Source: Phocaeicola coprophilus (GTDB taxonomy: Bacteria; Bacteroidota; Bacteroidia; Bacteroidales; Bacteroidaceae). Taken from it: a stretch of 64,000 bases of DNA. Below are positions 49,910 to 58,596 of the stretch, piece by piece (the stretch's first letter is position 1; each line of letters opens with the position of its first letter). Where the stretch lies: contig JACJJM010000003.1 of assembly GCA_016900015.1 (NCBI GenBank), positions 124,001-188,000 of the forward strand. The letters are read 5' to 3'. The position numbers and the translations under genes were made by a program. The notes beneath the pieces were generated by a model that ran no database searches, was not told the DNA's origin, and worked only from the letters and a program-made list of their open reading frames with translations.

Positions 49910-51034
49910 ATGAAATTTATCATTTCCAGCACAGCTCTTTTCAGTCATCTGCAAGCGATTAGCCGCGTCATTAATTCTAAAAATACACTCCCCATCCTTG
50001 ACTGTTTCCTCTTCGATCTCCAAGGTGGGACGCTCTCCATCACCGCATCCGACACCGAAACCACGATGGTGACCTCCGTCGAAGTGACGGAAAGCGACAG
50101 CGACGGACGCATAGCCATCACGGCACGCACACTGCTCGACGCGATGAAGGAAATCCCGGAACAGCCCCTGACATTCAACATTGACGACAAGACACTGGAA
50201 GTCATCGTACAATACATGAACGGACAGTATTCCGTCATGGGACAAAATGCTGACGAATATCCCCAAGCCGCCACCCTGAGCGACAGCGCTGTCCATGTGA
50301 ATATCCCCGCGGACACGTTGCTGAACGGCATCAACCGCACGCTCTTCGCCACGGCCGACGATGAGTTGCGTCCGGTGATGAACGGCATTTATTTCGACAT
50401 CACTCCTGAAAACATCACCATGGTGGCTTCCGACGGACACAAACTGGTGAAAAATCAGAACCTGACCATCAAAGGAAGCGAAAAAGCGGCTTTCATCCTT
50501 CCTAAAAAGCCTGCCAACTTGTTAAAAAACATCCTGACCAAGGAAGAAAGCAGCGTGAACATCGACTTCGACGAACGCAATGCAGTCATCACACTGGCCA
50601 AATACCGCATGGTATGCCGTCTGATCGAAGGACGTTATCCGAACTACAACTCCGTCATCCCGCAAAACAATCCTTATAAGATTACCATTGACAGAGCCGT
50701 GCTCCTGAGCGCCTTGCGCCGTGTGTCAGTGTTCTCATCCCAGTCAAGCAGCCTCGTGAAGCTCCGTCTGGAAGCCAGCAAACTCATTATTTCGACACAA
50801 GACATCGACTTCTCCACTTCGGCAGAAGAGACACTCAGCTGCCTGTATGAAGGAGCACCGATGAGCATTGGTTTCAAAGCTCCCTTCCTCATCGACATAC
50901 TCAACAATACGCCCGGACAGGATGTAGTCATCGAACTGGCTGACCCGTCGCGTGCCGGTGTCATCGTCCCTGCAGAACAGGAAGAGGACGCCAACCTGGT
51001 GATGTTGCTCATGCCCATGATGCTCAATGACTAA
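49910..51034 (+). CDS. dnaN: DNA polymerase III beta sliding clamp
   Basis: A 374-residue clamp that tethers polymerase III to DNA as a dimeric ring. All three repeats of the clamp fold are present: MKFIISSTALFSHLQAISRVI opens domain 1, TLLNGINRTLFATADDELRPVMNGI domain 2, and LLSALRRVSVFSS domain 3. The C-terminus VMLLMPMML matches the hydrophobic-pocket end. It leads a block of same-strand genes spaced 34, 12, 7 and 29 bp apart. dnaA is not in the window. Confidence 0.95.
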   Translation: MKFIISSTALFSHLQAISRVINSKNTLPILDCFLFDLQGGTLSITASDTETTMVTSVEVTESDSDGRIAITARTLLDAMKEIPEQPLTFNIDDKTLEVIVQYMNGQYSVMGQNADEYPQAATLSDSAVHVNIPADTLLNGINRTLFATADDELRPVMNGIYFDITPENITMVASDGHKLVKNQNLTIKGSEKAAFILPKKPANLLKNILTKEESSVNIDFDERNAVITLAKYRMVCRLIEGRYPNYNSVIPQNNPYKITIDRAVLLSALRRVSVFSSQSSSLVKLRLEASKLIISTQDIDFSTSAEETLSCLYEGAPMSIGFKAPFLIDILNNTPGQDVVIELADPSRAGVIVPAEQEEDANLVMLLMPMMLND

Positions 51035-51067
51035 CACTTACGTACTCCATTTTTATACTACCACTGC

Positions 51068-51838
51068 ATGAAACTAAACTTAAAGAATCCTATCATATTC
51101 TTCGACCTGGAGACCACAGGAACTAACATAAACTCCGACCGCATCGTCGAAATCTGTTATTTGAAAATCCATCCAAACGGCAACGAAGAAAGTAAAACGA
51201 TGCGAATCAATCCGGAAATGCACATCCCGGAAACGGCGTCGGCCGTACATGGTATCTACGACAAGGACGTGGCTGACTGTCCACGCTTCAAAGACGTGGC
51301 AGCCTCCATCGCACATGATTTCATGGGTTGCGACTTGGGCGGATTTAATTCAAACCGATTTGACATCCCGGTGCTGGCAGAGGAATTTCTGCGTGCCGGA
51401 ATCGACATCGACCTGAACCGCCGCAAGTTTGTCGACGTGCAAGTCATCTACCACAAGCTGGAACAACGCACGCTGTCAGCAGCCTACAAATTCTACTGCC
51501 ACAAGAATCTGGAAGACGCCCATACGGCAGAAGCTGACACCCGAGCCACCTACGAAGTGCTTCAAGCCCAACTGGATTTCTATCCGGACGTGCTGAAAAA
51601 TGACATAGCTTTCCTGTCTGAATACTCCAGCTTCAACCGCAATGTGGACTTTGCCGGTCGCATGGTATATGACGACAAAGGCGTGGAGATATTCAACTTC
51701 GGCAAATACAAAGGAATGCCCGTAGCCGAAGTGCTACGCAGAGACCCGGGCTATTATAGCTGGATTCTGCAAGGTGACTTCACGCTCAACACCAAACAGA
51801 TGTTGACAAAAATCAGAATCCGCGAAGCCGGCAAATAA
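51068..51838 (+). CDS. DnaQ-like 3'-5' exonuclease
   Basis: A 256-residue DEDDh exonuclease. The catalytic acids are in FDLETTG (residues about 14-20), HGIYDKDV and FNSNRFDIP, then H/D in HTAEADTRAT. A C-terminal DUF3820-like module (NFGKYKGMPVAEVLRRDPGYYSWIL) is typical of these proteins in Bacteroidota. It may be a proofreading partner or a separate exonuclease (ExoX-like). Its position straight after dnaN supports a replication role. Confidence 0.88.
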   Translation: MKLNLKNPIIFFDLETTGTNINSDRIVEICYLKIHPNGNEESKTMRINPEMHIPETASAVHGIYDKDVADCPRFKDVAASIAHDFMGCDLGGFNSNRFDIPVLAEEFLRAGIDIDLNRRKFVDVQVIYHKLEQRTLSAAYKFYCHKNLEDAHTAEADTRATYEVLQAQLDFYPDVLKNDIAFLSEYSSFNRNVDFAGRMVYDDKGVEIFNFGKYKGMPVAEVLRRDPGYYSWILQGDFTLNTKQMLTKIRIREAGK

Positions 51839-51850
51839 ACATTCAGTACT

Positions 51851-53056
51851 ATGCTACAAGGAAAGAAAATCGTTTTAGGCATCACTGGAAGCATTGCCGC
51901 CTACAAAGCTGCCTACCTCATCCGTGCCCTCATCAAGAAGGGCGCGGAAGTACAGGTGGTCATCACGCCGGCAGGCAAAGAGTTCATCACGCCCATCACA
52001 CTCTCTGCCCTGACCAGCAAACCGGTCATCAGTGAATTCTTCGCACAGCGCGACGGCACGTGGCATAGCCATGTCGACCTGGGACTATGGGCTGACGCCA
52101 TGGTCATCGCCCCGGCCACAGCTTCCACCATCGGAAAGATGGCACACGGCATTGCCGACAATATGCTCGTGACCACCTATCTTTCGATGAAAGCGCCGGT
52201 GTTCGTCGCTCCGGCAATGGACCTTGACATGTTCGCCCATCCTGCCACCCAGAAGAACTTGGACATCCTGCGTTCGTATGGCAACCACATCATCGAGCCG
52301 GGCGAAGGCGAGCTGGCCAGCCACCTGGTAGGCAAAGGACGGATGGAAGAGCCGGACAACATCGTCCGCGTGCTGGAAGACTTCTTCTCCAGAAAAGAAG
52401 AGTTGGCAAAAAAAAAAGTAATCATCACGGCCGGACCGACGTATGAAAAAATTGACCCCGTGCGTTTCATCGGCAATTATTCTTCGGGCAAGATGGGATA
52501 TGCTTTGGCCGAAGAATGCGCGACACGGGGAGCTGACGTGACCCTGATCAGCGGTCCGGTCAACCTGACAGCCACTCATCCCAACATACGTACCATCAAA
52601 GTGGAAAGCGCCGAAGAGATGTTCCTGGCAGCCACATCCGAATTTACCACCGCCGATGCAGCTATCCTTTGTGCGGCCGTCGCGGATTTTACTCCGGAAC
52701 AGACAGCCGACCACAAAATCAAACGGGAAAAAGAAGACCTTGTCCTGCGCCTGAAGCCGACCCATGACATCGCCGCGGCTTTGGGAGCTGCCAAAGCCGC
52801 CCATCAGAAACTGGTGGGTTTTGCGCTGGAAACAGACAACGAAATGACGCATGCGCAAGACAAACTCCAGCGGAAAAACCTGGACTTTATCGTGCTCAAC
52901 TCACTCCGCGACAACGGAGCCGGATTCCAACACGACACCAACAAAATCACCATCATCGACGCACATAAAGCCCAACCTTATCCCTTAAAGACCAAAAAAG
53001 AAGTGGCAACAGACATCATAGACCGCCTATGCATGGAATTTGTTTCACAACAGTAG
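51851..53056 (+). CDS. coaBC: phosphopantothenoylcysteine synthetase/decarboxylase
   Basis: A 401-residue bifunctional coenzyme A enzyme: the N-terminal CoaC decarboxylase is flavin-dependent (GITGSIAAYKAAYL, APATASTIGKMAHGIADN, then AMDLDMF in place of the usual AMN motif) and the C-terminal CoaB synthetase starts near residue 190 (ITAGPTYEKIDPVRFIGNYSSG). The AMD in place of AMN is a mild difference; the PASANT-like loop and catalytic His in WHSHVDLG are present. It lies 12 bp after the exonuclease and 7 bp before recN. Confidence 0.93.
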   Translation: MLQGKKIVLGITGSIAAYKAAYLIRALIKKGAEVQVVITPAGKEFITPITLSALTSKPVISEFFAQRDGTWHSHVDLGLWADAMVIAPATASTIGKMAHGIADNMLVTTYLSMKAPVFVAPAMDLDMFAHPATQKNLDILRSYGNHIIEPGEGELASHLVGKGRMEEPDNIVRVLEDFFSRKEELAKKKVIITAGPTYEKIDPVRFIGNYSSGKMGYALAEECATRGADVTLISGPVNLTATHPNIRTIKVESAEEMFLAATSEFTTADAAILCAAVADFTPEQTADHKIKREKEDLVLRLKPTHDIAAALGAAKAAHQKLVGFALETDNEMTHAQDKLQRKNLDFIVLNSLRDNGAGFQHDTNKITIIDAHKAQPYPLKTKKEVATDIIDRLCMEFVSQQ

Positions 53057-53063
53057 ATAGAAT

Positions 53064-54725
53064 ATGTTACAATCCTTATTCATACAAAACTATGCTTTAA
53101 TCGACACGCTGGACATCCGTTTCCACTCCGGTTTTTCCGTAATCACGGGAGAAACCGGAGCAGGTAAATCCATCATCCTGGGAGCCATAGGCCTATTGCT
53201 CGGACAACGTGCAGACACGAAAGCCATCAAAAAAGGGGCTTCGCGCTGCATCATCGAAGCACATTTCCAAATCGGCAACTACAACATGGAAGACTTCTTC
53301 GAGCGCAATGACCTGACGTATGAACCAGAATGTATCCTACGGCGCGAGATTATGGCATCCGGTAAAAGCCGGGCATTCATCAATGACACGCCGTCGTCGC
53401 TCAGCCAGATGAAAGAACTGGGCGAAATGCTCATCGACATCCATTCCCAACATCAGAACCTGCTGCTCAACAGTGAAGGCTTCCAGCTAAATGTCGTCGA
53501 CATCATCGCACAGGACACGACGTTGCTCTCACACTACAAACAATGCTTCGCAAAATACAAGAACAGCAGCAAAGCCCTCGCCGAAGCCATCGAGACAGCC
53601 AAGCGAAACAAAGCTGACGAAGACTACATCCGTTTCCAACTGGAACAATTCACAGAGGCAGGCTTGAAAGAAGGCGAACAAGAGGAACTGGAACAGGAAG
53701 TGGAGCTGCTGAACCATGCAGAAGAAATCAAGAGCGGACTCTACCAAATCGACGCCATCATGGCCGGTGACGAAGGAGGCATATTGTCCGGTCTGAAAGA
53801 AGTCCAGAACCGGCTGCACGACTTAAAGTCCATCTACCCCTCGACGGAGGAACTGGCCGAACGACTCGACAGCTGCTACATCGAACTAAAAGACATCGAA
53901 CACGAGATAAGCAACCAAAGCGAAGAAGTGGAATTCAACCCGCAACGCCTAGAGTATGTGAACGAACGCCTCAACCAGCTCTATTCTTTGCAGCAAAAAC
54001 ATCATGTGAACACGGTCAGCGAACTGATGACCATCGAACAGTCCTATCAAGACAGACTCAATGCCATCACCTCATCAGAAGACCAAATCGCCGAACTCAC
54101 GGCCCAAAAGGACAAAGACCTGGAGAAAGTACTTGAAATAGCCCGCGAACTGACTGCCGTCCGCACAGAGGCCGCCCGGAAAATCGAGCAGCAAATGAAA
54201 AGCTACCTTATTCCCTTGGGCATACCCAACGTGCAATTTGTCGTCGAACTGACGCCACGCAAAGAACCCGACAACAATGGTGCTGACTGCGTGAACTTCC
54301 TATTCTCGGCCAACAAGAACGGCACGCTTCAAAACGTAGCTTCCGTGGCTTCGGGAGGAGAAATAGCCCGCGTCATGCTCTCCATCAAGGCTCTGATTGC
54401 CGGGGCTGTCAAACTGCCGACCATCATCTTCGACGAAATCGACACCGGAGTGTCCGGACAAATAGCCGAACGCATGGCACACATCATGCAGGAAATGGGC
54501 AACCGCAAGCGGCAAGTCATCAGCATTACCCACCTGCCGCAAATCGCCGCTTTGGGAAGCTACCACTATAAGGTATATAAGCAGGACGACGAACAGGGCA
54601 CGACCAGCCACATCCGACAACTGACTCCGGAAGAGCGTGTCGAGGAAATCGCACACATGCTGAGCGGTGCGACACTGACCGATGCCGCCATCAACAACGC
54701 AAAAGCCCTGCTCCAACACCCCTGA
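53064..54725 (+). CDS. recN: DNA repair protein RecN
   Basis: A 553-residue SMC-like ATPase for double-strand-break repair. The Walker A is GETGAGKS (about residue 28), the coiled-coil arms run from about 155 to 370, and the signature/Walker B block is VASGGEIARVML and IIFDEIDTGVSG. Same operon as dnaN and coaBC, with a 29-bp gap to rlmB. Confidence 0.95.
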   Translation: MLQSLFIQNYALIDTLDIRFHSGFSVITGETGAGKSIILGAIGLLLGQRADTKAIKKGASRCIIEAHFQIGNYNMEDFFERNDLTYEPECILRREIMASGKSRAFINDTPSSLSQMKELGEMLIDIHSQHQNLLLNSEGFQLNVVDIIAQDTTLLSHYKQCFAKYKNSSKALAEAIETAKRNKADEDYIRFQLEQFTEAGLKEGEQEELEQEVELLNHAEEIKSGLYQIDAIMAGDEGGILSGLKEVQNRLHDLKSIYPSTEELAERLDSCYIELKDIEHEISNQSEEVEFNPQRLEYVNERLNQLYSLQQKHHVNTVSELMTIEQSYQDRLNAITSSEDQIAELTAQKDKDLEKVLEIARELTAVRTEAARKIEQQMKSYLIPLGIPNVQFVVELTPRKEPDNNGADCVNFLFSANKNGTLQNVASVASGGEIARVMLSIKALIAGAVKLPTIIFDEIDTGVSGQIAERMAHIMQEMGNRKRQVISITHLPQIAALGSYHYKVYKQDDEQGTTSHIRQLTPEERVEEIAHMLSGATLTDAAINNAKALLQHP

Positions 54726-54754
54726 CAACACTCACTAACGAATAATAAAAGACT

Positions 54755-55507
54755 ATGATACAAGAAAAAAGCGACATGATATTCGGCGTAAGAGCCGTTA
54801 TCGAAGCCATCGAAGCCGGCAAAGACATCGACAAGATACTGGTCAAGCGCGACATTCAGAGCGACTTGTCCAAGGAACTGTTTGCCGCACTGAAAGGAAA
54901 ATTCATCCCCGTGCAGCGCGTCCCTGTCGAGAAGATAAACCGCATCACGCGCAAAAACCACCAAGGCGTGGTGGCATTCATCGCCGCCGTGACCTACCAG
55001 CGGACGGAAGACATCGTCCCCACCCTGTTTGAAGAAGGGAAAACGCCCCTGCTCGTGATGCTCGACGGAGTGACCGACGTGCGCAACTTCGGCGCCATAG
55101 CCCGCACCTGCGAATGCGCCGGAGTGGATGCCGTCATCATCCCCGCCAAAAACAGCGCAAGCGTCAACGCCGACGCCATGAAGACATCGGCCGGCGCACT
55201 CCACACACTGCCCGTCTGCCGCGAACAGAGCCTGACAGTCACCATCAAATACCTGAAGGAAAGCGGATTCAAAATCATCGCCGCTACGGAAAAAGGCGAC
55301 TATGACTACACCCGCGCCGACTACACCGCCCCCACGTGCATCATCATGGGAGCAGAAGACACCGGCATACCCTACGACCACCTCTCACTGTGCGACGAAT
55401 GGGTGAAAATCCCCCTGATGGGGCACATCGCCTCGCTCAACGTGTCCGTTGCCGCAGGCATCCTCATCTATGAAGCCGTCCGCCAACGCGGCTTCCGCCA
55501 AGAATAA
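54755..55507 (+). CDS. rlmB: 23S rRNA (guanosine 2251-2'-O)-methyltransferase
   Basis: A 250-residue SPOUT-class methyltransferase of the TrmH/RlmB group. An N-terminal L30e-like substrate-binding part (DMIFGVRAVIEAIEAG) is followed by the knotted domain with NFGAIARTCECAG, MGAEDTGIPY and SLNVSVAAGILIYEAVRQR. It methylates G2251 in the ribosomal P-loop in E. coli; the same target is likely. It precedes a pseudo-protease/TPR gene by 22 bp. Confidence 0.92.
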   Translation: MIQEKSDMIFGVRAVIEAIEAGKDIDKILVKRDIQSDLSKELFAALKGKFIPVQRVPVEKINRITRKNHQGVVAFIAAVTYQRTEDIVPTLFEEGKTPLLVMLDGVTDVRNFGAIARTCECAGVDAVIIPAKNSASVNADAMKTSAGALHTLPVCREQSLTVTIKYLKESGFKIIAATEKGDYDYTRADYTAPTCIIMGAEDTGIPYDHLSLCDEWVKIPLMGHIASLNVSVAAGILIYEAVRQRGFRQE

Positions 55508-55529
55508 GTCAAACCTTAACACACGCATT

Positions 55530-57209
55530 ATGAAAAAACTACTATCTGCCGCCTTCTGCCTGCTGCTCTCCCTGACGGCGCAAGCGCAGACTCCCAAATG
55601 GGCCAGCCAAGCACGGAAGGCCATCATCTCCATCGTCACGTATGACAAAGACAATAAAATCATGAACACAGGCAACGGATTCTTCGTGAAAGCCGACGGC
55701 ACAGCCGTGTCAGACTACGGCCTCTTCGAAGGAGCACAACGGGCTGTCGTCATCGACTCGGACGGAAAAGAATTCCCCGTCGACTGCATCCTCGGCGCCA
55801 ACGCCATGTATGACGTCGTCAAATTCCGCATCCAGACGGACAAAGAAGTCGACGCGCTCACGCTGGCAAACACTCCCGCCGCTGTCGGGAGCACCGTCTT
55901 CCTCCTGCCCTACGCCTCTCAGAAAGATGTCACACCGGCACGCGGAACGGTCGACGCCTGCACCCAGGTGGAAGGGAAATACCACTACTACACCCTGCAT
56001 CTCCAGACGAGCGACAAGACCGTCAGCTGTCCCATCACCAACGCCGAGGGACAAGTGCTGGGCATGATACAGAAATCAGCCGACGCCGACGCGGCAAACA
56101 GCTACGCCATCGACGCGGCCTTTGCCTCCGACCTGACCCTCAACGCCCTCTCACGCGTCGACCATGCGCTCAACAGCATCGGCATCCGTAAGGGACTCCC
56201 CGATAAGGAGGACGACGCCCAGGTCTACCTCCTCATGTCCGCAGGACTGCCTGAAGCAGACTACCTCGCCCTCATCAACGACTACATCCGCCAGTTCCCC
56301 ACCAGCCACGAAGGATACCTCCGCCGCGCGACCTTCTACATGGACAAAAAGGACGACGAACACAACAAACTGGCCGAAGCCGACATCACCCGTGCCCTCG
56401 AAGTCTCCACCCGCAAGGACGACGCTTACTACAACGCCTGCAAGCTGGTCTACCAAGCCGTCGCCAACGGGCTGCAATACCCCGACTGGACACTCCAGCG
56501 AGCCATGCAGCTCATCGAGGAAGCCATCAAGCTCCGCCCCCTGCCGCTCTACGTGCAGACACAAGGCGACCTCTACTTCGGCATGAAGGACTACGCGAAG
56601 GCCTACGAGTGCTATGACCGCGTCAACCACTCCGAACTACGCTCCGCCGAAAGCCTCTTCAGCGCCGCACGCACCAAGCAAGTGATGGGCGCCAACGACG
56701 AAGCACTGGCACTCATGGACAGCACCGTCGCCTTCTTCGGCCCGCTCCTGACGGAGAAAGCAGCCCCCTACGTGTTCCAACGCGCACAGATGAAAGCCTC
56801 CATAGGCAAATACCGCGAAGCCGTCGCCGACTACAACGAGTATGAACGCCTCGTGCTGGGCAAGGCCAACGCCGAATTCTTCTTCATCCGCGAACAGGCC
56901 GAAATGCAGTGCCGCCTCTACCAGCAGGCACTCGACGACATCGAAAAGGCCGTCGAAATGGACCCCAAGCAGGTCGCCTACATCATCGAACAAGTGGCCC
57001 TCTACACCCGCTTCAGCCAGTTTGACAAAGCCGTCGAAGCTGCCCGCCGGGGCATTGAGCTTGCGCCCGACAACGCCGACCTCTACCGCATGATGGGATT
57101 CGGCCAAATCCAACTCAAACAGAAGGAAGCCGGACGCCAAAGCCTCCTCAAAGCCAAGGAACTGGGCGACCCGAACGCCGCGACGCTCCTGGAGAAATAC
57201 GGCAAATAA
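55530..57209 (+). CDS. exported trypsin-like/TPR protein without catalytic triad
   Basis: A 559-residue protein. ATG 55530 begins a signal peptide (cleavage near TAQAQ); the longer frame from 55449 overlaps rlmB. Residues 25-205 resemble an HtrA-type trypsin domain: GNGFFVKADG, then SDYGLFEGA where TNxHVxxxA is expected (His lost), YDVVKFRI with the Asp kept, and VSCPITNAEGQVLGMI where GNSGGPL is expected (Ser-Gly-Gly lost). A TPR array of about ten helices fills residues 230-555. It is probably a non-catalytic binding protein in the periplasm. It is the last gene of the dnaN operon. Confidence 0.8.
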   Translation: MKKLLSAAFCLLLSLTAQAQTPKWASQARKAIISIVTYDKDNKIMNTGNGFFVKADGTAVSDYGLFEGAQRAVVIDSDGKEFPVDCILGANAMYDVVKFRIQTDKEVDALTLANTPAAVGSTVFLLPYASQKDVTPARGTVDACTQVEGKYHYYTLHLQTSDKTVSCPITNAEGQVLGMIQKSADADAANSYAIDAAFASDLTLNALSRVDHALNSIGIRKGLPDKEDDAQVYLLMSAGLPEADYLALINDYIRQFPTSHEGYLRRATFYMDKKDDEHNKLAEADITRALEVSTRKDDAYYNACKLVYQAVANGLQYPDWTLQRAMQLIEEAIKLRPLPLYVQTQGDLYFGMKDYAKAYECYDRVNHSELRSAESLFSAARTKQVMGANDEALALMDSTVAFFGPLLTEKAAPYVFQRAQMKASIGKYREAVADYNEYERLVLGKANAEFFFIREQAEMQCRLYQQALDDIEKAVEMDPKQVAYIIEQVALYTRFSQFDKAVEAARRGIELAPDNADLYRMMGFGQIQLKQKEAGRQSLLKAKELGDPNAATLLEKYGK

Positions 57210-57239
57210 ACGATATGTCTTTCTGACGTTGACGACCCA

Positions 57240-57430
57240 TTTTTTAGACGCGGATGGCGCGGATGACGCGGATTTTTAATTATCCACGCATGGGCATTTG
57301 CCTGACAACTGTATCCGCAGAAGTGGGAATTGCCCGCCCGAACACGCGCCCCTGCCTCTGCGGACGATAGTTTTCAAGGAAAAAAAAACACCAAAAACCC
57401 GCGTCATCCGCACCATCCGCGTCTAAAAAA
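57240..57430. repeat. foldback element with 38-bp inverted ends
   Basis: 57240-57277 and 57393-57430 are inverted copies with two mismatches, each ending in T6/A6 and built from a CGCGGATGACGCGG motif. Inside lies a second pair TCCGCAGA / TCTGCGGA. The 115-bp interior holds no gene. It sits between the TPR gene and msrC. Confidence 0.8.
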
Positions 57431-57485
57431 TAGGACATCAGCATCCCCAAAATCCACCATCCACACAAACAAACATCCCCACATC

Positions 57486-57986
57486 ATGGCAGAAACACTC
57501 ACCCTCACAGCTACCGACAAAGCCGGACGGTATGAAGAAATATTGCCCCAAATCGCGTCCGTCACGGCAGACGAAACCGACCGCACGGCCAACCTGGCCA
57601 ACACGGCCGCCATCCTCAAGGAAGCGTTCGACTTCTTCTGGGTCGGCTTCTACGAAGTGAAATCCACAGACGGCGGCGAGGCCCAACTCGTCCTCGGCCC
57701 GTTCCAAGGCCCGCTCGCCTGCACGCGCATCCGTCGGGGCCGCGGCGTCTGCGGCACAGCCTGGGCCGAACGCCGCACGCTGGTCGTCCCCGACGTCGAC
57801 CTGTTTCCCGGCCACATCGCATGCAGCTCGCTGTCACGCTCCGAAATCGTCGTCCCCATCTTCGCCCCCGACAGCGATGAAGTCGTCGCCGTCATCGACA
57901 TCGACAGCCGCGAACCCGCCACGTTCGACGACACCGACCGCCGCCACCTCGAACGCCTAGCCGTCCTCCTCAGCGCGCGCTGGTAG
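57486..57986 (+). CDS. msrC: free methionine-R-sulfoxide reductase (GAF type)
   Basis: A 166-residue GAF-domain enzyme that reduces free Met-R-SO to methionine. ATG 57486 is chosen over 57330 because the latter lies inside the foldback repeat. The three catalytic/relay cysteines are visible: GPLACTRI (about 79), GRGVCGTAW (about 89) and FPGHIACSS (about 113), plus VVPDVD, matching yeast fRMsr spacing. An oxidative-stress repair role is likely. It has no clear operon partner. Confidence 0.9.
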   Translation: MAETLTLTATDKAGRYEEILPQIASVTADETDRTANLANTAAILKEAFDFFWVGFYEVKSTDGGEAQLVLGPFQGPLACTRIRRGRGVCGTAWAERRTLVVPDVDLFPGHIACSSLSRSEIVVPIFAPDSDEVVAVIDIDSREPATFDDTDRRHLERLAVLLSARW

Positions 57987-58034
57987 CCCTCCCCGCCCGC
58001 ACACGCCCCCATTTTCATAAAAACCTCACCCAAA

Positions 58035-58137
58035 ACGTAGGGACGCACGGCTCGTGCGTCCGAAGCACACAGGCTGAAACAGCCCATATCACACCCATGC
58101 AAATACAGCGGACGAACGACCCACACGTTCCTACGCC
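58035..58137. repeat. REP-like element with GGACGCACG hairpin
   Basis: GGACGCACG (58041-58049) pairs perfectly with CGTGCGTCC (58053-58061). Outer ends CGTAGGGACG and CGTTCCTACG are inverted with one mismatch. It may act as the msrC terminator. Confidence 0.6.
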
Positions 58138-58166
58138 ATAGCTTATTTGGAAAAATACGGCGATGA

Positions 58167-58447
58167 TTATGAAGAAAGACAGGTATGTCCATGAATGAAT
58201 ACGGGCATAACCATAAAGAAAGACAGTCGTCTATTCGCCAAAAGGTGTACACCTTCTGAAAGACATACAGTGATGATTTTTCAAGAAGACAGGCATGTTT
58301 ATTAAAAAAGACGACTGTGTACGGAGACGGATATAGGGATGTCCGTGAAAAAAGACAGTTGTCCGCCGGTAGATACATGTACATGTGTTATAGTGATACA
58401 TGTACATGAGACACATCAACACATGTACATGTATTGGAGAAAAGACA
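58167..58447. repeat. degenerate AAGAAAGACAG array with GGTGTACACC palindrome, copy 2
   Basis: AAGAAAGACAG-like cores occur at 58172, 58216, 58256, 58281, 58303, 58347 and 58437, with spacings often near 22 or 44 bp. The first 17 bp and the palindrome at 58242-58255 match copy 1 at 18776-18842. Confidence 0.55.
58375..58431. repeat. three ACATGTACATG copies, 23-bp period
   Basis: Copies start at 58375, 58398 and 58421, exactly 23 bp apart. Each is nearly palindromic (ACATGTACATGT). Confidence 0.7.
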
Positions 58448-58526
58448 GCGGTGTTTCTCCATGAATACGACTGTGTTTTCCCCTGTCCACGGGCGTCCGC
58501 TTCCGACGGGAGAGGCATTTCTCCGG

Positions 58527-58575
58527 AAAAAAACATGCCCCCGCACGGCCTCGGAGGGAGGGGTGCAGGGGCATA
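58527..58575 (-). terminator. terminator of the M13 peptidase gene
   Basis: On the minus strand, ATGCCCC-TGCA pairs with GTGC-GGGGGCAT, followed by seven T, 22 bp after the stop. Confidence 0.75.
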
Positions 58576-58596
58576 CCTTATTATATATAGGGACAT

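Larger units (their letters stand above)
57987..58526. other. repeat-dense intergenic region
   Basis: Over 500 bp without a gene. It holds a REP-like hairpin element (58035-58137), degenerate AAGAAAGACAG units (58167-58447), the GGTGTACACC palindrome (58244-58253), and three ACATGTACATG copies. Each is listed separately. Confidence 0.6.
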
